This document shows, piece after piece, positions 12,266 to 25,081 of a stretch of DNA of 64,000 nt. The notes beneath the pieces are model-generated. The model made no database searches and was not told the origin of the DNA. It was given only the letters and a program-made list of their open reading frames with translations. The stretch spans positions 37,804,372-37,868,371 of the forward strand of contig CM040089.1 of assembly GCA_022496805.1 (NCBI GenBank), given 5' to 3'. Origin of the DNA: Pohlia nutans. Lineage: Eukaryota > Streptophyta > Bryopsida > Bryales > Mniaceae. The translations under genes and the position numbers were made by a program. Numbering within the stretch: the stretch's first letter is position 1; the number at the start of each line of letters is the position of its first letter.

Positions 12266-12576
12266 GTGTCTTCTCTCTTGAGCTTGTGACAAAGACTTTG
12301 CGGATATCTATAAAATAGAGGATAGGGAGTGCAACTATGGGTGGATGATCTATGGACTTTGCGAATTTATCTAGTATTTTGGGAGAATCTTGCTCCTAAT
12401 TTTTTTACTTTGTTGCATTAAATGCGGTTTTTAAATGTCAAACCGAGCACCTTTGAGAGAGCTATATTTTTTCATAATAGAACCAAAGTAAATTAGAACA
12501 ATAATCTTGCTTAAAATGAAGTTTAAATGTGATTTTGGATGTAGAATCGGGAAAGCATATGTCCTATAACCCTTAA

Positions 12577-13388
12577 CCCCTAAGCGTCCCTAGCTTTTTT
12601 GGGCTTAAAATCATCATTGCTTTTGATGTGTTATAGGTCTAAATGTAAGTGAGGTATAGAAATCTCAACCGTACAATCTAGTAACATACATGTCGTAGAT
12701 CATGTGAATCAATTTTGGGGGTCATTTGGCCATATAGATTGTAAGATCATAATGTTTTAGTGTTAAAAAAGGATGCTGAAATTTTCCTAGCAACACAGTT
12801 AGAGGTGAAATTCGTTTTCAAAATTACTCAAATGAAAATACTTTGAACTATAAAGTAATTCAAAATCATCATATAAACACATTGGTACCAAAAAGAACTC
12901 ATGAAAAAATTCATGTGCCCTAAAATGGCCTTGCAATGTCAAAAAGTAGCCCGAAAAGTGACCGATTTGACCCAAAAAGCAAAAAGTGTCCAAACTAGAC
13001 CCGTGCTCTAAAAGGACTCCCAAACATTCAGAACAACATGGATTGACATGAAAATTTTACCATGATAACTAGACTTCAAGGGGAATCCAACCCGATAATT
13101 TTTTTTTATTGAAAACGGACATGGGATGAAGGAGATACAAGCCCCCGAAGTTGCAGCCATCAAAATGCACATTGACTGTCCAAAAAAAGATACCTACTTT
13201 CAAATGATCACTAAAATATCAATACATCTTGGATTGATCTGAAATTTTTATCACACATTCCATACATCATGCGGTTTTTTTTTCCAAAATTTCATTAAAA
13301 TCAGACACTTGTTGCAAAATTTACAGCACTTCGAAGGTGAATGTACCCTAAACAACGTCCAAAATATGGACGTCGGGACGGTTAGGGG
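12577..13388. mobile_element. TTAA-flanked element, 812 bp
   Basis: TTAA borders both sides (12573-12576, 13389-13392). The ends are CCCCTAAGCGTCCCTAGC and, reverse-complemented, CCCCTAACCGTCCCGACG. A 'caaccgtacaatc' internal word fits the shared core motif of the class. Non-coding. Confidence 0.7.
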
Positions 13389-14345
13389 TTAAAGGACCGA
13401 GTGGATGCATTGTGTTCAAGAATAATTTCATTATTTTAATAATTTTTTTAGATTCCATAATTTTGACTCAATGTTAACTAGAGAATTGTAAATGTTCATT
13501 ACAAGAACACAAAAATCCTTCAAGAGTTGTAATTACGTTAATCAATCCATTGGGAAAAAACTAAAACATCAATGCACGTGAACTTGGGACATGGTAGTTA
13601 GGGAGCTTGATGACCTAGAGGGCATTTTCACACTAGGATATCACATTTGTCAAAAAAAAAGTGTACAATATGTAAAAATTTTGCCATTACTACATCATTA
13701 ACACTATATAATAATTACAAAAAATGTTTAAATATATTTAAAATAAAATCTTTTCATAATCTTTAGAATTTTTTTACATATTTTATATTATTTGGGAATA
13801 ATTTGGAATATTCCAAAAATAAATTTGAAATCTTTACACATTTTATGCAATGTTACAATTAATAACGATCACAAACACCGGCTCCACCAGTCACTAGCAA
13901 GCCACTTCATCCAAACATAAATCTTAGAGAATCAATCATTGTTGTATTGCTTAGTTTTAGAACATCATTTTTCATGAGCACTTAGATATAGTACATCTTT
14001 GTATGCTCTTGAAATTTCAAACGCTAATCATGGTTTTAGAATTTATGAGAATGTTTGCAGTGAACGACTTCTTGATTTTGTTCAAAAATTTCAGAAAAAA
14101 ACTCATGATCAAGCTTTATAATCATGTAATATATACGGTAGATTGTTTTGAAATTGATATATGGTCTCACGACTAAGTTCTCTTTGAGCTTCAACGGTGA
14201 AGTTTTCTACATGAAGACCAGTTAAGAGATACAACTGCCTTCTTGAAAGCACCATGAGAAAGTGATAAAATTTTAGGAATGAGCACGGTCATTTAGGGGT
14301 TAAGGGTTAACAACAATGAAAATTACTTTCATTGTTATGGATAAG
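13389..14345. other. Intergenic DNA with one TTAA-type right end
   Basis: CATTTAGGGGTTAA ends near 14303. The left end was not found. No gene is seen. Confidence 0.35.
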
Positions 14346-14487
14346 TTTATTTTCTTTGCCCCACTAGCAGAGAGACTACGAAAACGCTTCATTTTGAAGG
14401 AGTTACATGGTTGAATAGTAAAAACAAGTTGTAAAAGTAAATCTAGGATAAATACTAAGGCAGAGACTACACGACTATCCGCTTGTT
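14346..14487 (+). repeat. Dispersed repeat DR1, copy 1
   Basis: About 142 bp with GAGAGACTACG near the left and GCAGAGACTACACGACTA near the right. Matching copies are at 29797-29937 and 56465-56604, and in reverse at 47012-47232. Mobility type is unknown; no inverted ends are clear. Confidence 0.65.
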
Positions 14488-16039
14488 CTTTATTTATTTA
14501 TTTTCTAAATACAACTCACACACCAGCTAAGAGCATCCGCACCCTTCTTCCTCTATTCACCCCTATTATCACATCCAAAATTTGATGTCACAAGCTATTG
14601 TCTCCACACCTTTTAACCACTATGTATCCTTTGATATAGTCGGTGAACAATCACAATCACTATACATGGATAATCATTATTGTCAGTTGATTTAGGATAA
14701 TGAGCTCTCTCTAAACTTACTTATAAAGGAATGTATAGAAATGTCACTATATCTTGTTCATGTCGAGTGACTCTCACACTCCTCCTAAATATGCATGTTG
14801 AATTTCATTCACTTTTCATAGAATCTCAGGAATTCAATGGTAGGATTAGCATGCTTGAAGGATAGATACATCATGCCCTAATATTACCCCAATAAATTCA
14901 GTACTCACGCCCATTCCTAAAAACAATTAATTGTTTTTAGCAAAACTTCTAAAAATTTGAGCATGCTATAAACAAGGCGGATTATACAAATTTGAGATCT
15001 TTCTTGCAAATCCTAACTATAGGATCTTGTCATTAGTATATCTATGATTTTAAGAAAGTTGTGTATGAAGTTGAAAAGAAAAATATATTGTGATCAAAAT
15101 TTTGAGGCTCAATTGTGCATAGAATACATTAGATGAGAGACAAGGATTCAAAAGGCCCCAAGAAGAGGTCCCTTTGCATGTTAGGACATGCCTTTAATAT
15201 TAATTTGGACAATTAAAATTAAATTTTTAAATTTTATAAATTTTATAATTTAAAAAAAAAACAAAAAACAAAGAAAAATAATTGTTGGGCCCCGCTAGGC
15301 AATGCCAATGGGCTGGGCGATGTGGCGAGGCCCGGTGGAGCTTTTTCTTTCTCTTTTTTTCTTTTTCTTTGTAGAAATGCCACGGTGGTACAGTTTCGGA
15401 CATTCACCATGGCAATATGTGGTTGAACATGTGCATCGACACAATTATGACAGGCAACATGAGGATTTGAGGGCCTTTTGAATCCTCATTTCTCCTCTAA
15501 TGGCTAACATAATTTGAACTTTTCATCAACTAGGTATTTGGGCAATCATGTAAGTGTTTACTTCATAAACAAATTTTATGATTTGAAGTTTTATGCATAA
15601 GATACAAAAATATTTCAATATGAGGCAGTGTAGGAACCGGGAAGAAAAATGTGTTTCAATCAAGATTGTAGAGCTCAATTGTGCATATAGTAGACTGATT
15701 TATTTTGAGTTTTGTATACTAATAATAGTTGCGCAATAAAGTAATTATTCCATAACATTCTTAAGCAGTAGGGTACTGCACCGCCTATTGCTTGGTTGGT
15801 TATTTTTACTGATATAGTAACTTTTCCTTGGAACATGGAGTGAAAGATGACACTTGCCATAATATGAGGGAATTTAGTAGGAGTCAAACAAGTAAAACAA
15901 ACTTAAGATGTGAAAACAAAGAGCATTCAAGAGCATCGGAGAAAATCTTGGAAACTTTACTAGAGGTACAAAGTCTAGGACTTAAGAATGTTATGTCACT
16001 TCCAAACTGATTTTTGTCATTCAAAATTATTTTCCTTAA
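14488..16039. other. Intergenic DNA with a decayed foldback
   Basis: Words around GGATTCAAAAGGCCC near 15145 and its reverse complement near 15475 suggest an inverted-repeat element of about 350 bp. The GGGCCC/GGCCCGG region near 15290-15335 has a similar stretch near 23700-23725. No gene is supported. Confidence 0.35.
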
Positions 16040-16594
16040 TCCCTAAAGGACCGTGGGTTTTCATGTTTTTGAGCATCATTTTCTCCTCTTTCTATTCATT
16101 TTCTTGTGATTTTTTTTTGCTCTGATAGCTAATACGAATTTGGACATTACAAAAAAAATAAAAATCAAAGAATTTTTCGACCAATTTAACAAAGTTTCCT
16201 ATGTCTCTAAAGACAGTCACAAAAAGTTAGAAAAGATTGTCATTTCATTTTTTCAGTTCAAATGCTATAAACTTGCAACTTGTACGGTCAAATTCTATGA
16301 AAGTTTTTCCATGCATTCTTTTGGTAGTCTAAAGCAAGATCCTAGAGTTAAAAATGCAAAAGATCATTTCTAAGGTTTATTTTAAGCCCCGTCCAAAAAG
16401 GCTTTCATTTTCTCCTCTTTCTCTTCATAACTTCCACTTACAAAGTCGGAATCAAAAAAAAATTGTATCCACATTTTTGTATCGACGTACCAAATTCAAA
16501 TAATTTTTTTCAAAAAATTAGGATAAAAGTTGACATTGTAGAAACCTACCCAAACATTGAAATGTCCTAGTTAGAACACTTGGTCCTTTAGGGG
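16040..16594. mobile_element. TTAA-flanked element, GGACC end type
   Basis: TTAA at 16036-16039 and 16595-16598. The ends are TCCCTAAAGGACCGTG and, reverse-complemented, CCCCTAAAGGACCAAGTG, so the terminal repeat is about 12 bp. A 77-aa frame inside (16140-16373) starts with TTG and has no motif. Confidence 0.7.
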
Positions 16595-17296
16595 TTAAGT
16601 TATGGACAATTATTAAATATTTGACGGGCAAGTATTGACCCTACACTTGAAATATTGCATTTTAGTTGGTAAGTTATAGTAAATGATTTAAGTGACCTAA
16701 TAAATAAACAACTCATACAGACTTTTGCCTATAATGTACAGTGGGGTCCATAAATAATTTGAATTTCTTTTTTTTAGTGTATTGCCATTACAATAAGAGA
16801 TTTAGGTTTCTATGAGCCAAAGTTAGACATGTTGTAGTATACAAGATGCACAACGCATACATATGAGTCTCAATCTAAAAAAATAAATGTTGATCTATTT
16901 TTTATTAAATGAAAATTATTTCATTTTTAACTTTTACTTTAGGAAAAAATGGATGCAATTTTTTTTACTTATGATGTATCAATAATATATGCAAATTGTC
17001 AAATACAAAAAAGAATCACAATTTTTGGGATTTTTTATACTAAAATATAACTAATTGAAGTTTCAAATAATTTTTCAAACAAATTTTTCAATTTTTCAAA
17101 TTTAATCCAAAATATTAAATACTAACACAAAATTGTTGAAGTATTACCTTTCCAATGCACTTTATGGTTTGTGTTTTGATGCATTTTTGAGCATGAAGGA
17201 GCTTCTCAAAAATCATAGTTTCTAGCTTGGAGAAAAAATTTGAATTATTTTTTTGATCCTACTACACATATAAGCTTCATAAATATGAGAGCTTAA
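16595..17296. other. AT-rich DNA with a Tc1-like terminal word
   Basis: At 16738 the sequence TACAGTGGGGTCCATAAATA resembles the start of Tc1-type terminal repeats after a TA. No partner end was found, so this is only a possible remnant. Confidence 0.3.
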
Positions 17297-17874
17297 CCCC
17301 TAAACGTCCCAGGGTGTCCCCAAAACTGACAGTTTGAGAAAAATCATTATAAATTACTATTTAGAAGAATATTTCAGAATTGTTATACAAATGAAAGTTG
17401 TAGATATTGAGTTTTAGATTCCATCCGTATGCTTAGATTCACCAATGTCATCACTGATATTTTATCATGAAATTTCAAAGTTATAATTAAAAATTCCTTC
17501 TAAATTTGATTACAAACAAAATATTGATATTTTGGAGTAAAATTTGTTGGAATGGATTTAAAATGAGATACTCTTGAAATGGTGATTTTTTGAAAATTTT
17601 GTGTTACTTCAATTTATGGCCTCATTTTAGCAAGCCCACTTTTGAACTAAAGTCAATGCAATTTTGGCTTGGTCAACTGCTTGACATACTTCCACATTTG
17701 TAATCTAAAAAAAATATGTACCCTAGTAACACCAAATCCAACCATTAGATGGGACAACAACTTCATAAAGTATTTTTAAAAAATTGAATGAATTTCATCC
17801 ATGAAGTAATGTGAGTGTAGTGTGATGTGGAATCCGTTCGTCGTCCAGAAACTGGACGCTGGGACGTTTAGGGG
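17297..17874. mobile_element. TTAA-flanked element, CGTCCCAG end type
   Basis: TTAA on both sides (17293-17296, 17875-17878). The terminal inverted repeat CCCCTAAACGTCCCAG is perfect over 16 bp. About 17388-17462 holds the conserved core (aaagttgta...ttttagattccatccgta...tatttt) shared with other elements. 40385-40942 is a close relative lacking the left end. Confidence 0.8.
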
Positions 17875-18065
17875 TTAAGAACAATTTTAGGTACAATCAA
17901 CACTTTGAAAATTCATTGCCTATTCATAGTTTAGTTATGCTATAGAGTTAACCGAAAAGAGTGTCTCAAAGTGGAAAGAAACCTTAAACTCACCTTAAAC
18001 TTGTTTTGAGTTCAAAAAAACTGCAAAACTAGTCTATGGTGAATAAGAGAATAATCTAAAGCAAG

Positions 18066-18089
18066 CCCCCCCCCCCCCCCCCCCCCCCC
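18066..18089. repeat. Homopolymer C tract, 24 C then TCCCC
   Basis: An uninterrupted run of C stands in strongly AT-rich surroundings. A run this long is also prone to length error. Confidence 0.9.
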
Positions 18090-19189
18090 TCCCCTCGCAC
18101 CCCCAAGGTGGAAGATGACTTGGCCTTCTAACTTTCCTTAGTTGAAAACATTTCAACTAAGATCATTTTCTATGCTCGATTGTGCACCAAAATCTACTGA
18201 AAAATATGGTCTAGTGAGAATTCACATGGTCTTGCAAGATGTTCTTACTCCCATATCATTTGAGAATGACTTAGGATGAATTCTCATCACAAACCAACTC
18301 TTTCTTCCTCCAAAACTCACACTTGATTAGTCAAATAATGTTAAGAAGTGTGAAAATGGTAATTATTCAACATTTTGGCAATTTTAAAAAAGAATTTATG
18401 TGAAATTCAGCAAAAACTACTTACAATCTCCCAAAAAATCGGCATGTTCTATTTATGTGTATTTCATTTAATATATAAATTTTATCACATATGTAAAACT
18501 ATGATGATATGGAGATTTTAATTGTCATATATTGAATATTTTACAAAGCATTGGTTTTTATTTTTATATGTAGCTCCAAATTCAACACATGTTTCTTTGT
18601 AGAAATAAAATGACAATTCTTATTGTAACCATTTTGTATGTTCTCCACTTTACTACATAATTTCATTTATTTTCACTTCATTTTAGATTATCTCATTTAT
18701 TATATAGAATTTACAATCAATTTATCATTATTGAATTTCTTTCCAATAATGCCAAATGATTTAGTATTGTATTCTTGTTTTTATAATACCCTAAAATCTT
18801 AAAAAGAATTCAAATTTTAAATGATAAAATAAATAAATCATAGTTTAAGAGATTATAACATTTACCATTAAATTGAAATATATACAATGCATTGAACATT
18901 GCTTTAGAAAGTTAAATTTCAATATTTTTAAATCCTCAATTCAATTATCTTAGGAATTTTTTATTTTTTTTATTTTTTTTAATTTTAAATCACCTTAAAT
19001 ACAAACTTTTTTTTTGTTATTTTCTTTCTTTAATTAAAGATCACTGTGATATTTTTATGTTTGATTTATAGACAACAACTAGTATAGCTGTGTAATGTTG
19101 GCTCAATGTCCCCATGATTTAGTCATGTTTTTTATTTTGATTTTATTTTTAGATTCATTTATCCATAATTTAATTCAATTTATGGTGAG
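18090..19189. other. AT-rich intergenic DNA
   Basis: I see no gene or repeat boundary here. Confidence 0.4.
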
Positions 19190-19460
19190 AAATTTTGATT
19201 AAAAATTCATAACTTTTATAGCATAGGTCCAAAGTTACAAAATGACTTTGGTGCACCCTACTCGTCGAGAGCTTTTCAACAATGCCAAGAATGACATCAA
19301 AAACTCCCAAATTTCATTTTCATAATTTAATTTAATTTTTGATGTCAAAAATCACTCAAAAATCCATAACTCTCACAATGTACCTCTAAAAGCAATGAAA
19401 CGGTTTCAGTGCACCTCTCCTCGTCGAGAGCTTTCCGATGGTACCAAGAACGTGACCGGC
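19190..19460. repeat. Two tandem units of a repeat of roughly 170-190 bp
   Basis: Each unit has a 'cataactttta' or 'cataactctca' block, then GTGCACC, then CTCGTCGAGAGCTTTtC and 'CCAAGAA'. The same units, reversed and again two in tandem, lie at about 35985-36300. Confidence 0.6.
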
Positions 19461-19569
19461 GGACGCACGGTCGAGGAAATCTCAACGCTCAATTCTATTT
19501 TATTTTTTCTCTTGTTTCCTACTCTCCCTCCTTTTTCTCCCTCTCCCTCCCCCTCTTTTTACCTTTTTA

Positions 19570-19690
19570 ACTTAGAGTAGGTCCTGGCGACCCCCCCACA
19601 AAATGTTAGAAAAGAGTTCCCACAAGTTCCCCCAAGCCAAAAGACCCGACCATGGGGACTTGAACTCCGCTCATAGAGCAATTATGTTTT
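19570..19690 (-). mobile_element. SINE-like 3' part
   Basis: Read on the minus strand, GCTCTATGAGCGGAGTTCAA then GTCCCCATGG has the look of a tRNA-type B box in a plant SINE. It is followed by GGTCTTTTGGCTTGGGGG. The 5' A-box part is not recognisable, so it is probably truncated. Confidence 0.4.
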
Positions 19691-19904
19691 TGGATAACTG
19701 TAATGTCCATGAGTTATTTCATGCAGTGCTCATAGTTTATTCATTCGGTATGTGTTTGTAATTATTTTCATGTGGTGTTCGTAGTTTATTTATACAATTT
19801 TAGGCACTTTAGCTCAAGGTTGGTTAGGTCATACAAGTAAAAGGTGTCAGGAAACTTGTCGTTGGTCTTGACAGTCTCCATGGAATGAAGCTTATGAGAC
19901 TTGT

Positions 19905-20962
19905 AAAGTACCCAACAATAAAGTTGCATTTGTTCAGCTTTTCAAAGAATTAAATAAAAATTAAAAATTACAAAAAAAAAAAAGAAGTCATTTGAAGTGT
20001 GAAAATCAACTTTTTCGGATTTTTATTGGATCAGATATTTTAAAAATGAAAATCTTATATTTAAATTGAGCAATTTTGAACTAATGTTTTCAAACATTCA
20101 TATTTTTAGTTAATATGACCCCAAAACTCATAGTTCTATAAAATATTTTTGTTCTTTCCATTGAATGCTTAGTATACCATAAGTAAAAAAAATTAAATTT
20201 ATACTCATTTGAATCAAGGGTAAAAGTTGAAGGTTTGAATTCCAAATTAAAATAGGTTTTTAAATTATTTTTCTTTATTATTATCCAAACCCAATTGTAT
20301 GTGTGGTTCATCTTGTGTAAATTTGGCTAGAAGATTATATTTTTTGTAAGTTTTATTGGCAATTCTTTGAAAACCTCCACAAATATAATTTTATTGCTAG
20401 GCACTGTACAGTACCCACCAATAAGTTTACGTTCATTCAGCTTTTCAAAGAATTGAATCAAATAATTAAATTTATAAAATATCAATATTAATATTAAAAT
20501 ATATACAACCATTTGAAGTGTGAAAATTTACCTCTTTGGACAATTTTTGGATCAGATATTAAAAATATATAAAATTTATATTCAAATTGATAATTTTTTA
20601 ACTAAAAACTTCAAACATTGAAATTTTAGTAAATATGACCCCCCAAACTCATGATTTTCTTTTCCCACATGATTCTACAAAGGATTTGCATTCTTTCCAT
20701 TGAAAGTTTTATAAACTGTAAGTAACAAAATTTCTATTCAGAGTTGTTTGAGTTAAGGGTAAAAAAATGAAGGTTTGAATTTCAAATAAAAATAGATTAA
20801 AAATATTATTATTATTATTATCAAAACTCAATTGTATGTGTGGTTCATCTTGTGCACTACAACTTGTTCAAATTAGGCTCAAAGCTTATAAATTTTGTAA
20901 TTTTTATTGTCAATTCTATGAAAAGTTGAATGAACGTAAACTTGTTGGTGGGTACGGTACAA
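19905..20962. repeat. Tandem pair of related foldback units
   Basis: A unit starting near 19905 (gtaaagtacccaacaataaa) is repeated from about 20405 (gtacagtacccaccaataag). The second unit ends near 20962 with the reverse complement of its start (cttgttggtgggtacggtac). The shared interior includes 'tttgaagtgtgaaaat' and 'ggatcagatatt'. The peptides encoded by the two arms (..EKLNERKL..) match only because the arms are inverted copies. Confidence 0.6.
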
Positions 20963-21037
20963 CAGAGCACACACCTGTTCCACACAAAACTCACATTCAA
21001 CAACCATGTATGGTTGTTGATATGAAATTACACTAAG

Positions 21038-21252
21038 ATAGGAGCACTTAATTTCCAGAATGTACCCAATGCTGATAATTTCCAACACGACATTTATTTT
21101 AGAACGCAAATCTAAGCACATCAAAGAGCCTTTACTGTTTGTTGACCAAAATGATAAGCTATCTATGATCTACCTAGATTTACGTTCTAGAATGATTATC
21201 GTGTTTAGAAATTATCGGCATTGGGTACATTGTCGGAATTGGGTGCTCCTAC
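21038..21252. mobile_element. Foldback element FB2, copy 2
   Basis: Same family as 11546-11762, with inverted ends taggagcac...gtgctccta and internal GTACCCAATG arms. Confidence 0.75.
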
Positions 21253-21254
21253 CT

Positions 21255-21328
21255 TAGTAGAAATCTTGATCGCATAGACCAGAGAAAAGACCCACGAGAA
21301 GTCCCCATATGACAAACTATCTACTAGT
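21255..21328. mobile_element. Short CACTA-type remnant
   Basis: TTAGTAGAAATC on the left and CTACTAGTG on the right enclose about 74 bp with GCATAGACCAGAGAAAAGAC. That block also occurs in the element at 23449-23577. Confidence 0.4.
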
Positions 21329-21688
21329 GTGGGTTGGATTGATGGATTGCAGGTGGTTCCCAAAAGAATGGCATTGTGTCTTGTTTTTTTGGTACCAATG
21401 GAAACCACACTCTCATTACCACCAATAATGTCTTGGCAGGAACAAGTGAGAGGGACAAATGACAGGGATTCCCGTTCTGCTATAATTCCTTCACGTTGGA
21501 ATTATTCTTGGTGTTAGTCCAAAGAAGAAGAGTCCTAGCAGAAGCAGCCACAACTTATTAATCTCTCCCTGCGCAGACAGTTGAGTTGAGAAATCTAGTT
21601 GAGTTTGTAAATTTAACCTCATGTGTGTGCATGTACAATTGGACTGACAGAAAAAACACTGAACTATAATTGGTCTTGAATCACCATT

Positions 21689-21870
21689 CACTACAAGGAG
21701 AAGGCGTCGCTTTTCACTCCCTCTGTGAGTCAAACGGCGCCACTTAGCACTCACCAATTTTTTGGTTGGACTTGGTGAGTGCGATTCGTCACATAGGACA
21801 AGCGTGTAGAGTAAAAAACGATAATGAACAAGATCCTCCGGAGTGAGAAACGACGCCTCTGCTTGTAGTG
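21689..21870. mobile_element. CACTA-type MITE, 182 bp, TSD ATT
   Basis: It begins CACTACAAGGAGAAGGCGTC and ends with a sequence whose reverse complement is CACTACAAGCAGAGGCGTCG. ATT lies immediately outside both ends (21686-21688, 21871-21873). CACTA ends with a 3-bp duplication define the superfamily. No coding capacity. Confidence 0.85.
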
Positions 21871-22984
21871 ATTTCTCTTCATGGCTTGATTCACTGTACT
21901 TTCAAACTTCTTCGATTTGACCACCTTCGGTCCCATCTTTTTTACTATGACATAGTTTGAATGTGTGACAAGTGTGCTACGTACAGTTAATGATAGTGTC
22001 ACAAGTGTGCATGATACTTTAGAATGTCACATTATAAAAGGGGTCATTATAAAGAGGTTTGAGTGTATGTGGTCTTAAAAGCGGCATTCAAACTCAACTT
22101 CTGGTAAGGCCTACAAGGTATAGAGCCTACATACAACTTAGTTTAACTGAATTATAGCACAATTGAGTTTTGTTTTCAATTCAACTATAAGTACAAGGTT
22201 TGGTTAGGAAATTCAAGCCAAAAGATGTGCCTAAATAAACCCATTTTTCAACTCAACTCCTTATGCATGGCGCAGTACAAAGCATACAAAAGATCAATGA
22301 TTAGACCAAGACAAAGCTTTAGCACTGTGGCTATCGCAACTTTGCGTTGTAGAGAACATAATCACGGAGAATAATTTGCCATTTTTATGCAAACATTGCA
22401 ATTGGATTTCTTGTAGCTAAATAGTTAGCTTGTAGATACTTATAGGTGAGCTTTTGATAATAGAATTGCGTTGTGGGATTAGGGTTAAACAAAGTTTATG
22501 AGTGCATGAAGTCAAAGTAAAATTAGGTTACTTAGTGTTTATATACAAAAGTGTGTGAGGTAGTGAATGCATTCACAATAATAGGAGCCAAAGGTGGTTA
22601 CTTACTAAGGGCTTTTAGCAAGTCTTTAGACAAAGTATTATTTATATTATATATATTTCAAACAAAGAAATCTTCATTATATATAAATTTTTATTCCTTT
22701 TGTCATAACATAAGGAATTTTTACACACACATTTTAGTTCTTATGCAATGTTTGAAACTAAAATTTTACTTCAAGTAAATTGAATGTAGCAAATTGATTG
22801 TATAAAAGAAATTATTCCCAAAAGTTACAAATAGTACAAATAAATTTATACTTTTAGTTGAATTTAAGAAAAAAATAGGAGTGGTTACACTTATTGTGGC
22901 TCATTTTTATTATGAATGGACCTCGGTATGAGATAGTGAGAATGAATATGCAAAAGGGAGAGCGTAGCCAGGCGGTTGATGGTG
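21871..22984. other. Intergenic DNA
   Basis: No supported gene. A 75-aa frame at 22551-22778 has no family signature. Confidence 0.4.
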
Positions 22985-23210
22985 GCAAACATAGCTATAA
23001 GGTCCTTTAGTAGTTAATGGAGTCCACCATTTTCAAGAATAGCACTATAGAATCTTTAACATTAAATACAATGTTTCACCACCCAATCTTTAACTAAAGA
23101 TGATGTAGACTTGCCCATCATTCCAAACTTGCTATAGTGATTGAGGAATAGCAACCAAAATTATGAGGTCGATATACGAAGAGCTAAAGAACCTCATGGA
23201 AATAATGAGG
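22985..23210 (+). repeat. Dispersed repeat shared with 45240-45460
   Basis: Blocks such as 'ttaacattaaatacaatgt', 'ctaaagatgatgt' or 'ctaaagatgacgt' and 'gagctaaagaac' or 'gggctaaagaac' occur in the same order at both places. Confidence 0.6.
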
Positions 23211-23448
23211 GAATGAAAAAACCAACAAAACCACCAAAATTGAACTATAGTGAGGAGCAGACCGGAGGTCAAGTGAGATTCACCACAACTTCAAGAGTTG
23301 AATAGACAATAAGCACCACTCATTTGGTCATAGGTTGGCACCTTCTCTTCTTAACCCATTTTATGCTACTAATTAATTAAGGGAGAACAATTACTAAAAA
23401 GATAATGTCGCGATTATCAAGACTTCTAGATAAAAGAAGTCACACAAC

Positions 23449-23577
23449 ACTAGTAGAAACATTGTCCGTGTAGACTAGCGAAAAGACCCACAAAATATCC
23501 CACATGACAAATTAGATTAATTGAGGGTCTTTTTGGGCATTGTTTCTCTAGTCTATGCGGGCAACGGGAGTTCAATA
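23449..23577. mobile_element. CACTA-like foldback
   Basis: The left end is CACTAGTAGAAACATTGTCC, followed by GTGTAGACTAGCGAAAAGACC. The right side has the reverse-complementary GGGTCTTTTTGGGCATTGT..CTAGTCTATGCGGGCAACG. The right CACTA terminus is degraded. Confidence 0.45.
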
Positions 23578-24399
23578 ATCCCTCAAATCACCCATTTTTC
23601 TGGTCATGGTGCCCATGAACATGTTCAACCATATGTTGACCATGACATTTACACCATGGAAAAAAAACCAAAATAAAATAAATAAAATAAAAACCCCAAT
23701 CGGGCCTCGTTGTGGGGCCCGGCATAGTGTTTTTTTCCTTCTTTTTTTTTTTTGGCATGCTCTTCCTTTTCAAAGGCATTGGGGCCTTCTAAAGCCCCAT
23801 TTTTCTTCTAATGATTATCCTCTTTAGTCCGAGCCACACTAAATATTTACTCAAGGATATAACTTTTTATCTGATGCAAATTTTTTACCAATATTGAAGA
23901 TTTTGGTAATACTCGTGAATATAGGAGAACATCCATAAACATACTTGGTAAATATATTCATCATTCATAAAAAATTATAGTCATTATAAAAAAACTAGTG
24001 CATCTCGGACTAAATAGGATAATTGGTGTAGTGCAAAAAGCCATGATAATTGCAACATTATCCTTTTGTAGTCAATTATTAGGTCTTCTTGATTACAAAT
24101 CTATTATATAAATATGGATATTACCGTAGTCGGTTGTTAAAATCGACAAAAATTAATTATAAGAACAGAAGTCCAAATTTTTAGAATTTTTTTTCAATTT
24201 TATTTGTATGGAAAAAAAATTAAAAAATCTTAGAGAATATTCATATAATTTGGCATTTGTTGTTTCCAAAATATTAATTATTTAGCATAGCATAAAATGC
24301 CAATCCTAACAACCAAGTACGGTATGAGATCATAGGTCGACGATTTGTAAAACCACACCATCATTGCAAGCTTCAAGGTGGCGACACCTTAATCCTTAA
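23578..24399. other. Intergenic DNA
   Basis: The GGGGCCCGG stretch near 23716 resembles 15290-15335. No gene is seen. Confidence 0.35.
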
Positions 24400-24964
24400 C
24401 CCCTAACCGCCCAACCATACATATTTTGCATGATGTATGGATTTGAAGTCCGTTTTCTCATCCATTATGCACTTTTTGCAGTGTGGATTTTTTATTGAAA
24501 CTTTTATGGTAAGTTAGCTCCGTGCATGTGTGATCCGATTAGAAAGGGGATGATTTGTGAAAATTTTATGCCTCATTTCATGTTGTAGTGTTCCGCCCAA
24601 TCTTCACATTTTAGTCTAAAAGTGCTCTTGAAAAAGCCAACTACTAAAATTAAACAACCAAAAAATCTCCAAAAATCACTACACTTAGAGTATTACATTT
24701 CAACCCATCACAAAAAAATTCATTCTTAGATTGTCAATATCTTATTTGTAATCATATTACAAAAGAGTGTTAAATTTTAAGTTTGAAATTTAATACACAA
24801 ATATTGGTGATAGCAATCGCAAATCTAACTGTATGGATAGAATCTAAAATGCATAATGTACAACTTTTATTCATTCATCAGCTTGAAAATATCCCTCCTA
24901 GTTGCATTTTATAATGCATCTTTGGAAAACTGCCAAATCTGAATAGGGTGAGAACGTTTAGGGG
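24400..24964. mobile_element. TTAA-flanked element, family shared with 30516-31078 and 41490-42052
   Basis: The left end TTAA|CCCCTAACCGCCCAAC is at 24396-24415. The right end GAGAACGTTTAGGGG is followed by TTGA, a one-base decay of TTAA. The 24799-24880 core (tattggtgatagcaatcgc, then gtatggatagaatc) is nearly identical in the two relatives. Confidence 0.75.
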
Positions 24965-25081
24965 TTGAAGGACATAGCTTTCTTGATTTTTGTATCCAAA
25001 ATCTCTTTCAAACTCCATTTTAAGAATGATTCTTTGGTTCTATTCAATAGAAGTATAGATGCATTAAATATGTCCATTGTG

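Noticed and set aside
20327..21036. Matching peptides EKLNERKL(I/V)GGY on opposite strands
   Set aside because: They are the two arms of one inverted repeat read on opposite strands.
11391..21257. Similar peptides (DQNDKLSM.YLDL.SR) in frames near 11.5 and 21.1 kb
   Set aside because: The similarity comes from two copies of the FB2 foldback element, not from a conserved protein.
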